Source of the DNA: Charina bottae
Taxonomy: Eukaryota > Chordata > Lepidosauria > Squamata > Charinaidae
Direction of reading: 5' to 3'
Assembly: GCA_023362775.1 (NCBI GenBank)
Contig: JALMGJ010000002.1
Span: forward strand, 60,056,414 to 60,120,413
Length of the DNA stretch: 64,000 nucleotides
Shown here piece after piece: positions 11,291-21,245 of this stretch (its first letter is position 1; each line of letters opens with the position of its first letter). Below the pieces are notes generated by a model. It worked only from the letters and a program-made list of their open reading frames with translations, did not search any database and was not told the DNA's origin. Position numbers and translations under genes: made by a program.

Positions 11291-11329
11291 ATTATATAAC
11301 TAAAGATTTTTTTCCCTGTTTAATCGTGT

Positions 11330-11540
11330 CCAATTCTAGGAGACTGCCTGGTCAAGTCACTGCAGTTTTCTTGGCAAGGTTTTTCAGAAGTGGTTTGCCA
11401 TTGCCTCCTTCCTAGGGCTGAGAGAGTGACTGGCCCAAGGTCACCCAGCTGGCTTTGAGACTAAGGCAGGACTAGAACTCATGGTCTCCTGGTTTCTTGC
11501 CTGATGCCTTAACCAGTACACCAAACTGGCTCTCAACTAA
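11330..11540 (-). mobile_element. tRNA-derived CORE/MIR-like SINE
   Basis: The minus strand reads a tRNA-like head with GTACTGGTTAAGGC and GAGTTCTAGTCCTGCC (A- and B-box positions), followed by a core with GTGACCTTGGGCCAGTCACT. The head and core match the SINE at 46470-46712. The tail here differs and includes TGGCAAACCACTTCTGAAAA. The family assignment is by layout only. Confidence 0.6.
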
Positions 11541-12137
11541 TGATTAATGCTTTATATATTGATATGGTTATAGTGATATGGTTGATATGGTTATAGTGTT
11601 TACTGAGGTAAACACTATGCAATAATTTACTATAGCACAGAACTTCCAAGTCTGTAAGGCAAGTTACCCATATAATGTTATACCATCTTGTACCTTCTAA
11701 CTCTAGCCAATTTGATGAGAAGGTATATTTTGAAAACTTCAAAAGAAATAGGAAACATCTGCAGAAGATATGGATATAGTTGACGGAGAGCTAAAGCTGA
11801 GATATATTAGCTTGCTGATGGGTTTATGACTCAGCTGAGAAACATCTAGATGAAATGTCTGACTGATTCAGAGATTAAACTGGGGACTTAGTGATACTGT
11901 GATTAATTCAGTGCTTTATTTTGTTAAGTAAAAGAAAGCCCTGCATTTTAATTTTCTTCACTGCTAAGGGGATTGAAATACTAGCTTTACTTTGCTTGTC
12001 CAATGCATTGGAGAATTAATTAGTGATTAAAAAGATGTACAAAGGCTGATAGAGAAATAGTGGGTAATATGCTGTCTGTTGTGAGGAATGAATGTTTATA
12101 GTGATATAGGCTTTTGTGGCCAATATCTGTTGGGCTT
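11541..12137. other. No gene seen
   Basis: Unassigned; a short imperfect GATATGGTTATAGT duplication lies near 11560-11600. Confidence 0.5.
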
Positions 12138-12407
12138 CAGGGTTTAGTGACTGTGGTCTAGAGAATAGATTTCCTGACATTATCCCAGCAAATGTGACAT
12201 CTTCCGAAGCAACTGAACAGGGACTGACTGACTGGGCTCCTGTCTTTATAGCCAGGTGTCCTGACTTTTGATTGGTCTTTAGCAGAGGTGATTTCTGATT
12301 GGAGGAGACCAGCCCTGCACCAATCAGAAACCAGCTTGGCTAAAGATCAATCAGAAGTCAGGACACCTGACTATAAAGGTAAGAGCCCAGTCAGTCACTA
12401 AACCCTG
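12138..12407. repeat. Foldback (MITE-like) element
   Basis: Three nested sets of inverted arms share one centre: CAGGGTTTAGTGACT (12138-12152) with AGTCACTAAACCCTG (12393-12407); about 58 bp at 12225-12283 with 12339-12395, including CAGGTGTCCTGACTT and AAGTCAGGACACCTG; and GATTTCTGATTGG near 12290 with CCAATCAGAAACC near 12320. The left side has about 70 unpaired bases (12153-12224). No transposase is encoded. No clear target-site duplication is seen. Confidence 0.8.
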
Positions 12408-13094
12408 AAAAAAGAGCTCAACACTGCTCAACAAATGAATATTTGTTAGTTGAAAATGAAAATGGCAGTAGATAAGGGCATGCTTCTGTCTACTTTGTTA
12501 TAAAAAAGTGAGAGTTGGGTATGTCAGGAGAAGTATAAAACTAAGTTGAATGCAGGGGGGATGAAATATTGAAGAAATATATGTGGTAAGAAGAGAGAAA
12601 AACAATAATGAATGGCTACTGAATGAATGTGGCTTGAATACAAAAGTCAGTCAGTGAGTGAGTAGTATGAAAGGAGTACTTGGGGATGGGTTATCATATA
12701 AATAGAATGAATCCTCAATCAAATTGCAAAACCAGTATATGAAGGAAGAATGAATGGGCTGAGAGGAAAGGAAGACTGAGAATGTCCTGGTTGAATGGAC
12801 TGATGTGGTCCTTACGAAGAGAGTGAGAAGGTTTTGTTTTTTTAGAAAAGTAAAGTATGAAAAGGTTTACAGACATGATGGAACCAAGGATGATTTGTAT
12901 GGGGAAAAATGGCATGGAGAGGTGCAGAGAATGGTGTTGGTATAAACTAGTTTTGCTATATCTCCTCTTTCTTTTCTTATCTCGGGCATTTAATTTTTTT
13001 GGCTTACTGTTTCTTACTTTCTTTTTGCACTTTGTATCATGTTGTTTAACCCCAAAAGGAATAGCATACAGTAATGGGTATAATTAGTGCTAAA
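12408..13094. other. No gene seen
   Basis: Unassigned AT-rich sequence. The short open frame at 12857-13087 has no recognisable motif. Confidence 0.5.
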
Positions 13095-14291
13095 TACATT
13101 GGGAACGCAACCAGTCTCTGAACTGGACAGAATTCTCCAGTCTGTTAGCTTGGCCACCCGCTTGTTAGATCCTGCTTAAAGCCACCCAGGAGGTCACCTC
13201 TACTTGAGTCCATGCAGTGGTGTCAGTTTCTTCGAGTGAAGGGTGGTTTTATTAGCTTTGAAAGAGGCTGTGGTGTGTCCTTTCCTCAAGAAGCTAAAGC
13301 TGGACCCAACAGTCCTGGACAATTACTTTCTAGTCCCCAACGTTCCCTTTTTTGGGAAAGTGGTGGGGAGGATGGTCAGGCTTCAGCTCCAGAGGACCCT
13401 GGAGCAAGAAGATTAGTTGGATCTGTTTTAGCCAGGGTTCAGGCTGGGGTTTAGTATCCCCATGGAGATGGAGATAGCATGGCCACACTTGTTGATGGCA
13501 GAGCTAGGATAGGGGTGGGGCATCCATCCTCATGTTCCTTGATCTCTCAGTTGCTTTTGATACTGTCAACCACGGTATCCTTTAGGACATGTTTTAGGAG
13601 TTGGGGTTGGAGGACTGTTTTATGGTGGTTCTCCTTTTTCTGTGGCTGGTTTCAATGGTGTTGACAGACAGAAAGTTATCTCACCCATGGTGTCTGACTT
13701 GTGAGGTTCTGCAGGCTTGATGCTGTCCTTCTGTTTTAGCATCTACATACATGAAAACACTGGGGCTTGGGGCTGCCCTTGAAGACCATCCAGAAGCTAC
13801 AGCTGAACCAGAATATGGCAGCATGGGCAGTGTTGGGGCAGCCTCATTGTGCACACATCATCCTGCTGTTTTGTGAGCTGCACTGACTACAGTTAGCTTG
13901 AAGGTGCTGGTAATCACCTTTAAAGTCCTGAGGGACTGCCTATCTCCAGTTTTCTCTGTAAAGTATGGGCCAGGATGGTGGGCGCACTCCAGGTCCTGTC
14001 AATTAAAGAATGTCATCTTGCAAGACCCAGGAAGTGTGCCTACTCTATTGCAATTCCTGCCCTCTGTAATGATATCCCTCCAGAGATTAATGTGGCTCTG
14101 ACTCTTATGTTGTTTAGGAAACTATTGAAGACCTGGTTGTTCTCCCAGGCCTTGGGGACAGGGTGACTGTGGAGCCCCCATTTGTCTGTTTTGTTTTGCT
14201 TTGTTTTGGTCTTGTTGAATACTTTGCTCTCCTAACAGTTGTATCATTTATTTGTGTGTATGTATGTGTATATAGTATGTATGCGTGTATG

Positions 14292-14297
<6 letters not shown>
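13095..14297 (+). pseudogene. Old L2 ORF2 remnant
   Basis: The copy can be followed, with many indels, along the L2 ORF2 at 22.7-24.3 kb. Visible landmarks are a DLSVAFDTVNHGIL-like block near 13540, the LGLPLKTIQKLQL-like block near 13775, and the FRKLLKTWLFSQA block near 14118. All frames are broken by stops and deletions. Its 3' UTR resumes at 15207 after an interrupting microsatellite and another LINE fragment. Confidence 0.8.

Positions 14298-14325
<28 letters not shown>
14298..14325. repeat. (TA)n microsatellite
   Basis: About 14 TA units, preceded by imperfect GTAT units. Confidence 0.95.
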
Positions 14326-14403
14326 CTGGATTGTTTCGAAATTGCTGGTAAAGCACTTTGGTTTTTTTAATGTTAATCGAGAGGCCGAGCTTTTCATATG
14401 CTT

Positions 14404-15196
14404 CTATCTATCTACAAAAGCCGACATCGACGCTGAAATTCAGCATCGCCTGAGCTCTGCGAGTGTAGCTTTCTCCCGAATGAAGCGTAGAGTGTTTGAG
14501 GATCGGGACATTTGCAGGGAGACCAAAATGCTTGTTTACAAAGCCATTGTACTACCAACCCTTCTGTACGCCTGTGAAACATGGACCCTCTACAAACGCC
14601 ACCTCCAACTTCTTGAAAGATTCCATCAACGCTGCCTCCGAAAAATTCTGCAAATTACTTGGGAAGATAGGCGGACTAATGTTAGCATATTAGAAGAAGC
14701 AAAAACCACCAGCATTGAAACAATGATCATCCAACATCAACTTCGCTGGACCGGCCATGTTGTTCGAATGCCTGACCATCGTCTTCCAAAGCAGCTACTT
14801 TACTCCCAACTTAAGAATGGAAAACGGAATATTGGTGGACAGTAAAAGATTCAAAGATACTCTCAAAGCTAATTTAAAAAAATGTAATATCAGCATTGAG
14901 AACTGGGAAGCCCTAACTCATGAGCGTTTCAATTGGAGGTCATCCTTTATTAATAGTGCTATGGACTTTGAAGAAGCACGAGTACAGGGCGAATGGGAGA
15001 AAAGAGCTAAAAGGAAGGCACGTCAGGCAAACCCTCATCATGACCGTCTCCCACCCGGAAACCTATGCCCTTATTGTGGGAGGTTGTGCGGATCCAGAAT
15101 TGGCCTTTATAGCCACTTACGGATCCACTGTTAAAATTTTACCTTTGGAAGACAATCTTACTCGGCTACGAGTGATCGCCAATGATGATGAATGAT
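14404..15196 (+). pseudogene. Non-LTR retrotransposon ORF C-terminus with C2H2 finger, copy 1
   Basis: This encodes the segment downstream of the RT catalytic core: DIDAEIQHRLSSASVAF, then YACETWTLY, then ETMIIQHQLRWTGHVVRMPD. It ends with a zinc finger CPYC...HLRIH of form C-X2-C-X12-H-X3-H (about 15066-15130). The arrangement is common in RTE-related LINE polyproteins, but I cannot name the family. The frame is broken by a TAA near 14843 and a 2-bp deletion relative to the copy at 29.4-30.0 kb. The element is 5'-truncated and ends in GATGAT units. Confidence 0.75.
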
Positions 15197-15206
15197 GATA
15201 TATACT

Positions 15207-15300
15207 GGGCAGCTTACAACTAATATATATATTAGCTGTAAGCTGCCCAGAATTGTTTTGGAGTCAGGCGGTCTATAAACTATATAAAAATAATAACAAT
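15207..15300 (+). mobile_element. L2 3' tail and palindrome
   Basis: TAAGCTGCCCAGAATTG, GGAGTCAGGCGGTCTATAAA and the ATAA-rich end are the L2 3' UTR terminus that belongs to the copy at 13095-14297. The first 45 bases form a palindrome: GGGCAGCTTACA pairs with TGTAAGCTGCCC, extended through the central TA run with one mismatch. Part of the tail was therefore duplicated in inverted orientation at this junction. Confidence 0.65.
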
Positions 15301-15454
15301 AGCAACTATTTACAGATCTTTAATACAATTCCTTATAAATATTGTTCTTTTTATAGATATTTTAACAATACCCTCAAAAAGTACAAAACAAGACAAAGAC
15401 TGAAATAGCTAAATGGTTTAATTTAAAAAAAAATCATAACTGAGAGTGGAATTT

Positions 15455-16449
15455 TTTTAAAATATATTTTATTGAGTTTTAAGTATACATAGATAAAAGT
15501 TAGAAACGGAAATAGAAATACAAATACAAATACAAATCAAAGAAGAAAAAAGGTGTAGTAAAGTAAAGAAAAAAAGAAAAAGATGAAACATAAAAATTAG
15601 TCAACTTCCGATTTATCCCTGGTCATAGTAATTTAAAAAATTAATCTTACATGCTAGGTCTATTTATAACATTGAAAAACATTTCTTGTCTAATATATCA
15701 ATTTATATATATTTTAGTCTTCAAATCCCCATATAAGCTTTGCCCCTCCTGCATTTTGCAAATAGACCGTTAATGGTTTCCACTCTTTAAGAAAGTAATA
15801 ATTTGTATTTTCTTTTAATACACATGTCAATTTATCATTTTCTGCCATGTCCATTACTTTTAACATCCAGTCTTGTATCGTAGGTGTAGTCTGATTTTTC
15901 CAATTTTGTGCATATACAAGTCTCGCAGCTGTAGTCATGTATTGCATAATTCTTGTAAATTGTTTTCCTATTTGTTTTTCTGATATTCCCAGTAGAAATA
16001 ACTCTGGTTTAAATGGAACTCGAATTTGTAGAATATTTTGCATCAATGAATGTATCTGAGTCCAAAATTTCTTTGCAATCTCACATGTCCACCACATATG
16101 ATAGAATGACCCCTCTTTTTTTTACATTTCCAACACAAGTTAGAAACATTCCCATATATTTTAGCTAATTTTTGTGGGGTCATGTACCATCTGTACATCA
16201 TCTTATAAAAATTTTCCTTCAAATTATAACACAAAGTAAATTTTAATCCTTTAGTCCACATATCTTCCCATTGTTGCATTTGAATATTATGTCCAATATT
16301 TTTTGCCCATTTGATCATGCAGTCTTTGACTTGTTCCTCTACCATTTCACCTTTTAACAATAGTTTATACATTTTAGCAATTAAGTGATCATCTGTCTCA
16401 CATAGTTGTATCTCAAATTCTGATTTGGTTTGTTCAAATTCAAATTCTT
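15455..16449 (-). mobile_element. L1 LINE, 5'-truncated, with perfect TSD
   Basis: A perfect 14-bp duplication TGAGAGTGGAATTT flanks the insertion (15441-15454 and 16450-16463). The minus strand encodes the L1 ORF2 C-terminus: WEDMWTKGLKFT, the KMMYRWYMTPQKLAKIY block, the cysteine motif CWKCKKK, then HMWWTCEIAKKFW. About 250 bp of 3' UTR follows. The retained part is under 1 kb. Confidence 0.9.
15714..16449 (-). pseudogene. L1 ORF2 C-terminal fragment, frameshifted
   Basis: Two overlapping minus-strand frames (16449 down to about 16120, and about 16097 down to 15714) together cover the L1 ORF2 C-terminus. The frame changes at a T homopolymer near 16113-16122, just after the cysteine motif CWKC. 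The second frame then runs open to the natural stop after LIWGFED. The RT and endonuclease domains are absent. Confidence 0.85.
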
Positions 16450-16463
16450 TGAGAGTGGAATTT

Positions 16464-17170
16464 GATACAAGAAATAACATCGAGAATTCCATGGCTTTTC
16501 ATTATGTTCAATCCTTCTTGAGGAGCAATGATAAGAGTGATCTCTATACTGATTTGTAGCTACATTGTTTTACATCAATCTGGTTGGGGATTGAATTATA
16601 AGAACAGCAGAGTAATAAAGCTACTCAAATATTTTATATGAGTGATTTCAACACTTACAATATTTTGCCCATTAGGTGAAGCTTTTCATTGTAGTTATTG
16701 ACCTTATGATGAGCTATAAAAAGCGTAAACATAATTGGTTTTGACGTTCCTGGTTCAAATGTATTATTAACTGACTATGAATTGGATTCTGAGAACAACT
16801 GGAAGGAAATTGACATTCCCATTGTTCTCTGTATTCTTAAGAGTTCATGCAGTGCTGATGAGCAAAATGTTTAGAATGGTTCTTGGACTTCTGCGAGAGA
16901 TTGCTGATACCAAACTGACACATCATGTTTATATACCAAACTGACACATCATCTTTATATTTAGTTTTATGAAAGGAAGGTCACTTTTGGAGGGGCTTGC
17001 TAGGTTTTGTAAATGAAGTTGTTTAAGTAAACCCCTTGCTTTGGGATGAATGTCTATGTAATTATGCCTTGCTCAAGAGATTGATGGGCTCCATATGAGT
17101 TGGGATAGCAAACAGATGTGTACAAGCAATATACACATATTGGATCACTCAGTATACTGATGTACCAGGA
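16464..17170. other. No gene seen
   Basis: Unassigned. A 22-base phrase, CCAAACTGACACATCAT plus flanks, is tandemly repeated near 16909-16953. Confidence 0.5.
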
Positions 17171-17760
17171 ACCAATACAGGTAGTCCTTGCTTAATGACC
17201 ATTCATTCAGTGACCATTTGAAATTATGAATGCGCTGAAAAAAATGGAATTACGACCTGTGCTTGAAGATATGGCCATTGCAGCGCCCCTGTGGTCATGT
17301 AATCAAAACTCAGGCGATTGGCAGCTTGCTCGCATTTACGACCTCAGGGGCATTGCAGCTCCCACACCCACCTATCTCCCCCCCCCCCCCGATCTATGCC
17401 CTTTTGGCTGCCCTGCACCAGCGGCAGCACAGGGGCTGGGGCTGAAGACGAGGCCCAAGGCCTTCAGCAGTCTCAGCCACCTGCCACCACCTCTAGGCCT
17501 CAACTTTAACCCTAGCACTGCTGCTGCCACTGAGAAATGCTGCCTCAAGCCCCATACCTCTGGCCTTCACCACCTCGCTCCGTTCTCCACGCCTCTTGCT
17601 CCTTCCCCGTGGGGGCTTCATTTGGAGGAAGAATCATTTTCAGGTCTAATAGGAGCTGGATTTGGCCCTGGCCACGTCTGTGAGTCAGGGAGGAAGGGGG
17701 TGCAGCCTCCATTTATTTTGTCTGCCATAGAGCAATAGGGTTAGAGGAATAATGTTACAT
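17171..17760 (+). repeat. Unclassified dispersed-repeat-like segment
   Basis: The left end begins CAGGTAGTCCTTGCTTAA, followed by TGACCATTCATTCAGTGACC. This resembles the start of a squamate repeat I have seen but cannot classify (possibly a DNA transposon). The interior is unusually C-rich, with a C10 run near 17381-17390. The open frame 17226-17738 (170 codons) is proline-rich with no domain and probably reflects base composition. Confidence 0.4.
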
Positions 17761-17859
17761 AAATTTACCAATTTGTTGTATTGGATTGATTACTATGTAA
17801 TTCAAAGTACTTAGTTTAACCAATTTCCACTAATGTACTTTTTTACCTCTCTCTGCCAA

Positions 17860-17922
17860 TCTGTAGCTTGAATCATGTCAACTGGATTTCTATTTTCTCA
17901 GTGGAAACGTTTCGCTCCTTAT
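17860..17922 (-). repeat. PLE inverted repeat, 3' copy
   Basis: It is identical in reverse complement to 19404-19466 over all 63 bases. It includes the GAAACG segment of the hammerhead-like motif. The perfect match suggests a fairly young insertion or a recent conversion. Confidence 0.95.
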
Positions 17923-17945
17923 CCAAGGAGCTTCTTCAGTCTGAG
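17897..17945 (-). ncRNA. Hammerhead-ribozyme-like motif of the PLE
   Basis: On the minus strand the order is CUCAGA, CUGAAGA (core C3-A9), stem II GCTCCTT/AAGGAGC (7 bp, loop GGAT), GAAA (core 12-15.1), ACGU as a very short or dimeric stem III, U at the cleavage position, then a 3' strand ending CUGAG. CUC/GAG can close stem I. An extra A lies between the core and stem II. Hammerhead motifs are known in PLE pseudo-LTRs. Self-cleavage of this copy is untested. Confidence 0.6.
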
Positions 17946-18037
17946 CAAAGTTAGTAAGGGAATCCTTAAATATGTTTCTAGGTGGCTGTGTGACCTTGCA
18001 CCTAGGGCTAGGTCATGGTTATTTTGAGATGTTATTT

Positions 18038-19342
18038 CTAAGTCCCTTTATCATCTAAAGGAGGATCGTTAAGATTACCATGCTGCTGTTGAGCTTGCGA
18101 AATGGTCTTAATCTTCCTAGGCACAGAAGACAAAGCAGGAAGGAAAATAGGGGAAAGATTGTGCCTGAGGCCCCCACCTCTATTCAAGGAAGGATTTTCC
18201 AAGTTGGCATAAATGGATTCCTTGACCCCTCTCTCAAACCACCTATCTTCTCTGTCTAAAATGTGAACATTTATGTCCTCAAATGAGTGTCCTTTTTCCT
18301 TTAGATGAAGATAAACTGCTGACTCTGGTCCTGTGGTGTTACTTCTCCTGTGTTGGGCCATCCTCCTGTACAAAGGTTGTTTGGTTTCTCCAATGTAGAG
18401 TTCAGAGCACTCCTCACTGCACTGGATTGCATAAACTACATTGCTTTTCTTGTGTTTTGGAGTTTGATCTTTGGGGTGTACAAGCCTCTGACTCAGTGTG
18501 TTGGTGGGTTTGAAATATACAGGTATGTGGTGTTTGCCAAATATCCTTTTTATCTTTTCAGACATGCCAGCCATGTAAGGAATGACCAGGTTCTTCCGTT
18601 TACTCTGAGTCTCAGCCCTATCTGTTGCTGTTTTAGGTCTGGTAGATTTAGATTTAGTGAAGGCCCAATTTGGATATCCACAGGCCTTCAGAGCTGTTCT
18701 CAGGTGCTGATTTTCATTCTTTTTGGAATCCATGGAGGTGGGGATGTTTTCTGCTCTGTGTGACAATGTCCTGATGACTCCTAGTTTGTGCTGCAGTGGA
18801 TGGTGGGAGTCAAACATCAGATATTGATCTCTGTGTGTGGGTTTCCTGTAGATCCCTATTTCTAGCTTGCCACCGGTCCCAATGAGGACTTCACAGTCTA
18901 GGAATGCCAGTCTGTTGTCCTTGGTGTCTTCTCTGGTGAACCTAATGTTGGCATCTATAGTGTTTATATGGTCCGTGAAGGCCTGTACTTCCTGGGCCTT
19001 GATTTTGACCCAGGTGTCATCCACATACCTAAACCAGTGGGTGGGCACTGTTCCCTGGAATGTGTTGAGTGCTTTCTTCTCCACTTCTTCCATGTATAAA
19101 TTGGCCACAATGGGTGACACAGGAGAACCCATGGCACAGCCATGTTTTTGTCTGTAAAAGTCACCTCTGTATGAGAAATAAGTGGTGTTAAGACACAGGT
19201 CCAGAAGATGGCAGATCTGGTTTGGGTTGAGATGGTTTCTCCTTTCAAGGGTGCTGTCCTCTTCTAGTCTCTTCCTGACAGCGGATAGAGCATGAGTGGT
19301 GGGGATGCTGGTGAAAAGGGAGGACACATCGAAGGAGACCAT
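18038..19342 (-). CDS. PLE polyprotein fragment: RT palm plus GIY-YIG endonuclease
   Basis: This is an open frame of 434 codons. RT motif A is at residues 3-10 (SFDVSSLF), AMGSPVSPIVANLYMEE follows at 70-86, and the YVDD active site is at 106-109. LAFLDCEV and IYRKPTH blocks come next. A linker of about 100 residues leads to the GIY-YIG nuclease: VYAIQC near 303, YIGET near 316, R326, H331, a GH pair near 351, E370 and N380. The RT fingers and N-terminus are missing because of 5' truncation; the frame reads back to a TAA just upstream. The ATG at 19342 lies inside the original ORF and is not a natural start. PLEs of this type use GIY-YIG to nick the target. Confidence 0.85.
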   Translation of the reverse strand: MVSFDVSSLFTSIPTTHALSAVRKRLEEDSTLERRNHLNPNQICHLLDLCLNTTYFSYRGDFYRQKHGCAMGSPVSPIVANLYMEEVEKKALNTFQGTVPTHWFRYVDDTWVKIKAQEVQAFTDHINTIDANIRFTREDTKDNRLAFLDCEVLIGTGGKLEIGIYRKPTHRDQYLMFDSHHPLQHKLGVIRTLSHRAENIPTSMDSKKNENQHLRTALKACGYPNWAFTKSKSTRPKTATDRAETQSKRKNLVIPYMAGMSEKIKRIFGKHHIPVYFKPTNTLSQRLVHPKDQTPKHKKSNVVYAIQCSEECSELYIGETKQPLYRRMAQHRRSNTTGPESAVYLHLKEKGHSFEDINVHILDREDRWFERGVKESIYANLENPSLNRGGGLRHNLSPIFLPALSSVPRKIKTISQAQQQHGNLNDPPLDDKGT

Positions 19343-19403
19343 AGTTTCATCTGTATCCAGTGTCAGGATCTTTGCTTTGGAAACAAATTATTCCAAATTA
19401 GGA

Positions 19404-19466
19404 ATAAGGAGCGAAACGTTTCCACTGAGAAAATAGAAATCCAGTTGACATGATTCAAGCTACAGA
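19404..19466 (+). repeat. PLE inverted repeat, 5' copy
   Basis: It is a perfect reverse complement of 17860-17922. Pseudo-LTR sequence continues beyond it (CTGGATGACTGAGAACC near 19479) to the edge of the insertion. Confidence 0.95.
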
Positions 19467-19514
19467 CAATTCCACCTGGATGACTGAGAACCTTCATAGA
19501 CATACTCTCTCTGC

Positions 19515-20002
19515 TAACTTTTGGAATTTACCTTTAGCCCTCTACTCTAGAACAAGTCCCTGGGCCCAAAATAGTTGCACAGTCCAGGGAAATAATTTTA
19601 AATGACCGTATAAGAAAACAAAATAGATTCTTCAAAAACCTGAATGGCAACTAATCAATTTGTTCGACAGATATGTTGGTTTTAAGTAGAAAAGTGAGTT
19701 TGTTTATTAGGCAAGTGATTGACTGCAAATTTAGTTTGAACTGCAATTGTGATGCCCCCCATTTTCATGGATGATTGCCAGGGATTGTAGCCTTAGTAGA
19801 ATTCTCATTTTCTGAAGCTTCTGATTATACCCTTGGTCTGAATGGCTTTCATGATGAATCTTATCTGAAGGCCGACCACATGTTCTTGTTTCCAATCAGT
19901 TTTCATACCCTGGACTCTAGATTAATAATTGCTGATATGCACTGAAGAAAACCTCCTCCACATTCATAATTCCTTCTAACAAGAAAAGCCTTGGATATCT
20001 TG
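19515..20002. other. No gene seen
   Basis: Unassigned sequence between the PLE and the long L2. Confidence 0.5.
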
Positions 20003-20007
20003 GAATT

Positions 20008-20016
20008 CAAGATGGC
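20008..20016 (+). promoter_or_regulatory. YY1-like motif at the L2 5' end
   Basis: CAAGATGGC matches the core used by YY1 and sits at the apparent first bases of the element. L1 elements carry a similar motif at their start, where it helps position transcription initiation. The role here is inference. Confidence 0.35.
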
Positions 20017-21245
20017 AACCGGGAGCAGTCGTTAGTTGCTGCTCTGGAATGAGAGGGATCCTGGTCTCCTAGAAACCCGGTTTTCAATCCTTCTCCTGCC
20101 CCACTATACTGGTTGGGGTTTGGGGAGAGAAGTTTCGGGTTCCTTGACTTTTTTAAGCTTGTGGTTGAGTAGGGGACGGTTGGACCCTCCAGAAGGAACG
20201 GCGGAGCGAGCGGAGCGGATCCAAACAGCTGAGCGGACCCGAACAGCTGAGCAGTGGAGCTGAGTAGCAGAGCTGAGTAGCGGAGCGCAGCAGCGGCTGC
20301 TGAGCCTGGCGTGTTCTCCTGCGGACTCAGACAGACAGACCCCCTGCACTTGATGGTGATGGTGATCCCCTGAACGGACCCCTTTTATTATCTATTATAC
20401 TATCTATTGTCACCGGGAACTGGCTGGCCCCTCTGGAGGAACGGGAGAATTGGGCAACAGCAGTAACTCTGTGTAGCAGACCGGAGCAACAGACAGCAGG
20501 AGGGTGTTAGCCCAGAGGCAGCAACTCCATGTAGCAGACGGCAGCAGCAGGCAGCAGTACACTTTATGCTCTTTGGGGGCTCTTGCTGTGGACCCGGGTG
20601 GACCCCTGCAAATTGTGGTGGCTCCCCGGTGAATCTACTGTTACTTCAGAGTTGGCGGACCCCCCGGAAGAGTGGTGTCGTAACATCATGGTGTCAAGCT
20701 TTGGAGACGAGGGTGGAGTGCGGAGGGCCTGATTAACAGCAGTGGATTCCGCATTTTTTTCTTTTGACTATGCTGTGGACCTTGTAAGATCTTGGCAGAC
20801 TCCAGTGGACCCCCTGTAGTTCTTGGCGGGTGTTGAGGGAACCCCCAAGACTCTTATCATCTTTAAAAATCCTAGATTTAACATACCTTAATAGGATAAT
20901 GAAAAAGGAGCTTAGGATTGGAGGACGTCTCCCATTCTCCCCCATTTGTTAGAGGTGGCAGAGACCTGGGGTCCCCCTGGTATGAGAGCGGTATCCCTCT
21001 TGGGTGTGAGAGACCCTGGGGGAGGCCAGAGTTGTATGATTGTATATTAGAGTGCCCACCCCTGAGTGAGAGACAGGTTGTGGGCAGGAGTGGATGGTGC
21101 CCCTTCGACCAGTGAGAGAAGCTGAAGGGGCACGTAGTGAGTGTGGAGTGAGTGGTTAGGGGGTGGTTAGGTTCTACTGGCGCCGAAAGCATATGCTGGT
21201 ACGCTGGTGACCGTACTGCCCCCTGAGGTTGACTGAGTTAGGAAG

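Larger units (their letters stand above)
17857..19504 (-). mobile_element. Penelope-like element, 5'-truncated, with inverted terminal repeat
   Basis: CTCTCTCTGC occurs at both edges (17847-17856 and 19505-19514), a possible 10-bp target-site duplication, though of low complexity. The minus strand contains the second half of an RT, a GIY-YIG endonuclease, and a 3' UTR with a hammerhead-like motif. A perfect 63-bp inverted repeat (17860-17922 and 19404-19466) lies near the ends. On the 5' side the antisense copy extends about 38 bp further than on the 3' side. Inverted copies of the pseudo-LTR at the 5' end are a known feature of PLE insertions. Confidence 0.85.

Noticed and set aside
14163..14356. 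Open frames on both strands across the TA microsatellite
   Set aside because: They arise from the YIYIYI reading of the repeat and from L2 sequence in the wrong frame.
15066..15130. A host C2H2 zinc-finger gene
   Set aside because: The single finger is in frame with LINE polyprotein sequence and occurs identically placed in the second LINE copy at 29.9 kb.
17226..17738. A 170-codon proline-rich protein gene
   Set aside because: No domain, no homologous phrase recognised, and the frame lies in C-rich, repeat-like sequence containing a C10 run.
17860..19466. A DNA transposon defined by 63-bp terminal inverted repeats
   Set aside because: The interior encodes a PLE reverse transcriptase and GIY-YIG nuclease, and the inverted repeats contain PLE pseudo-LTR sequence with a hammerhead core.
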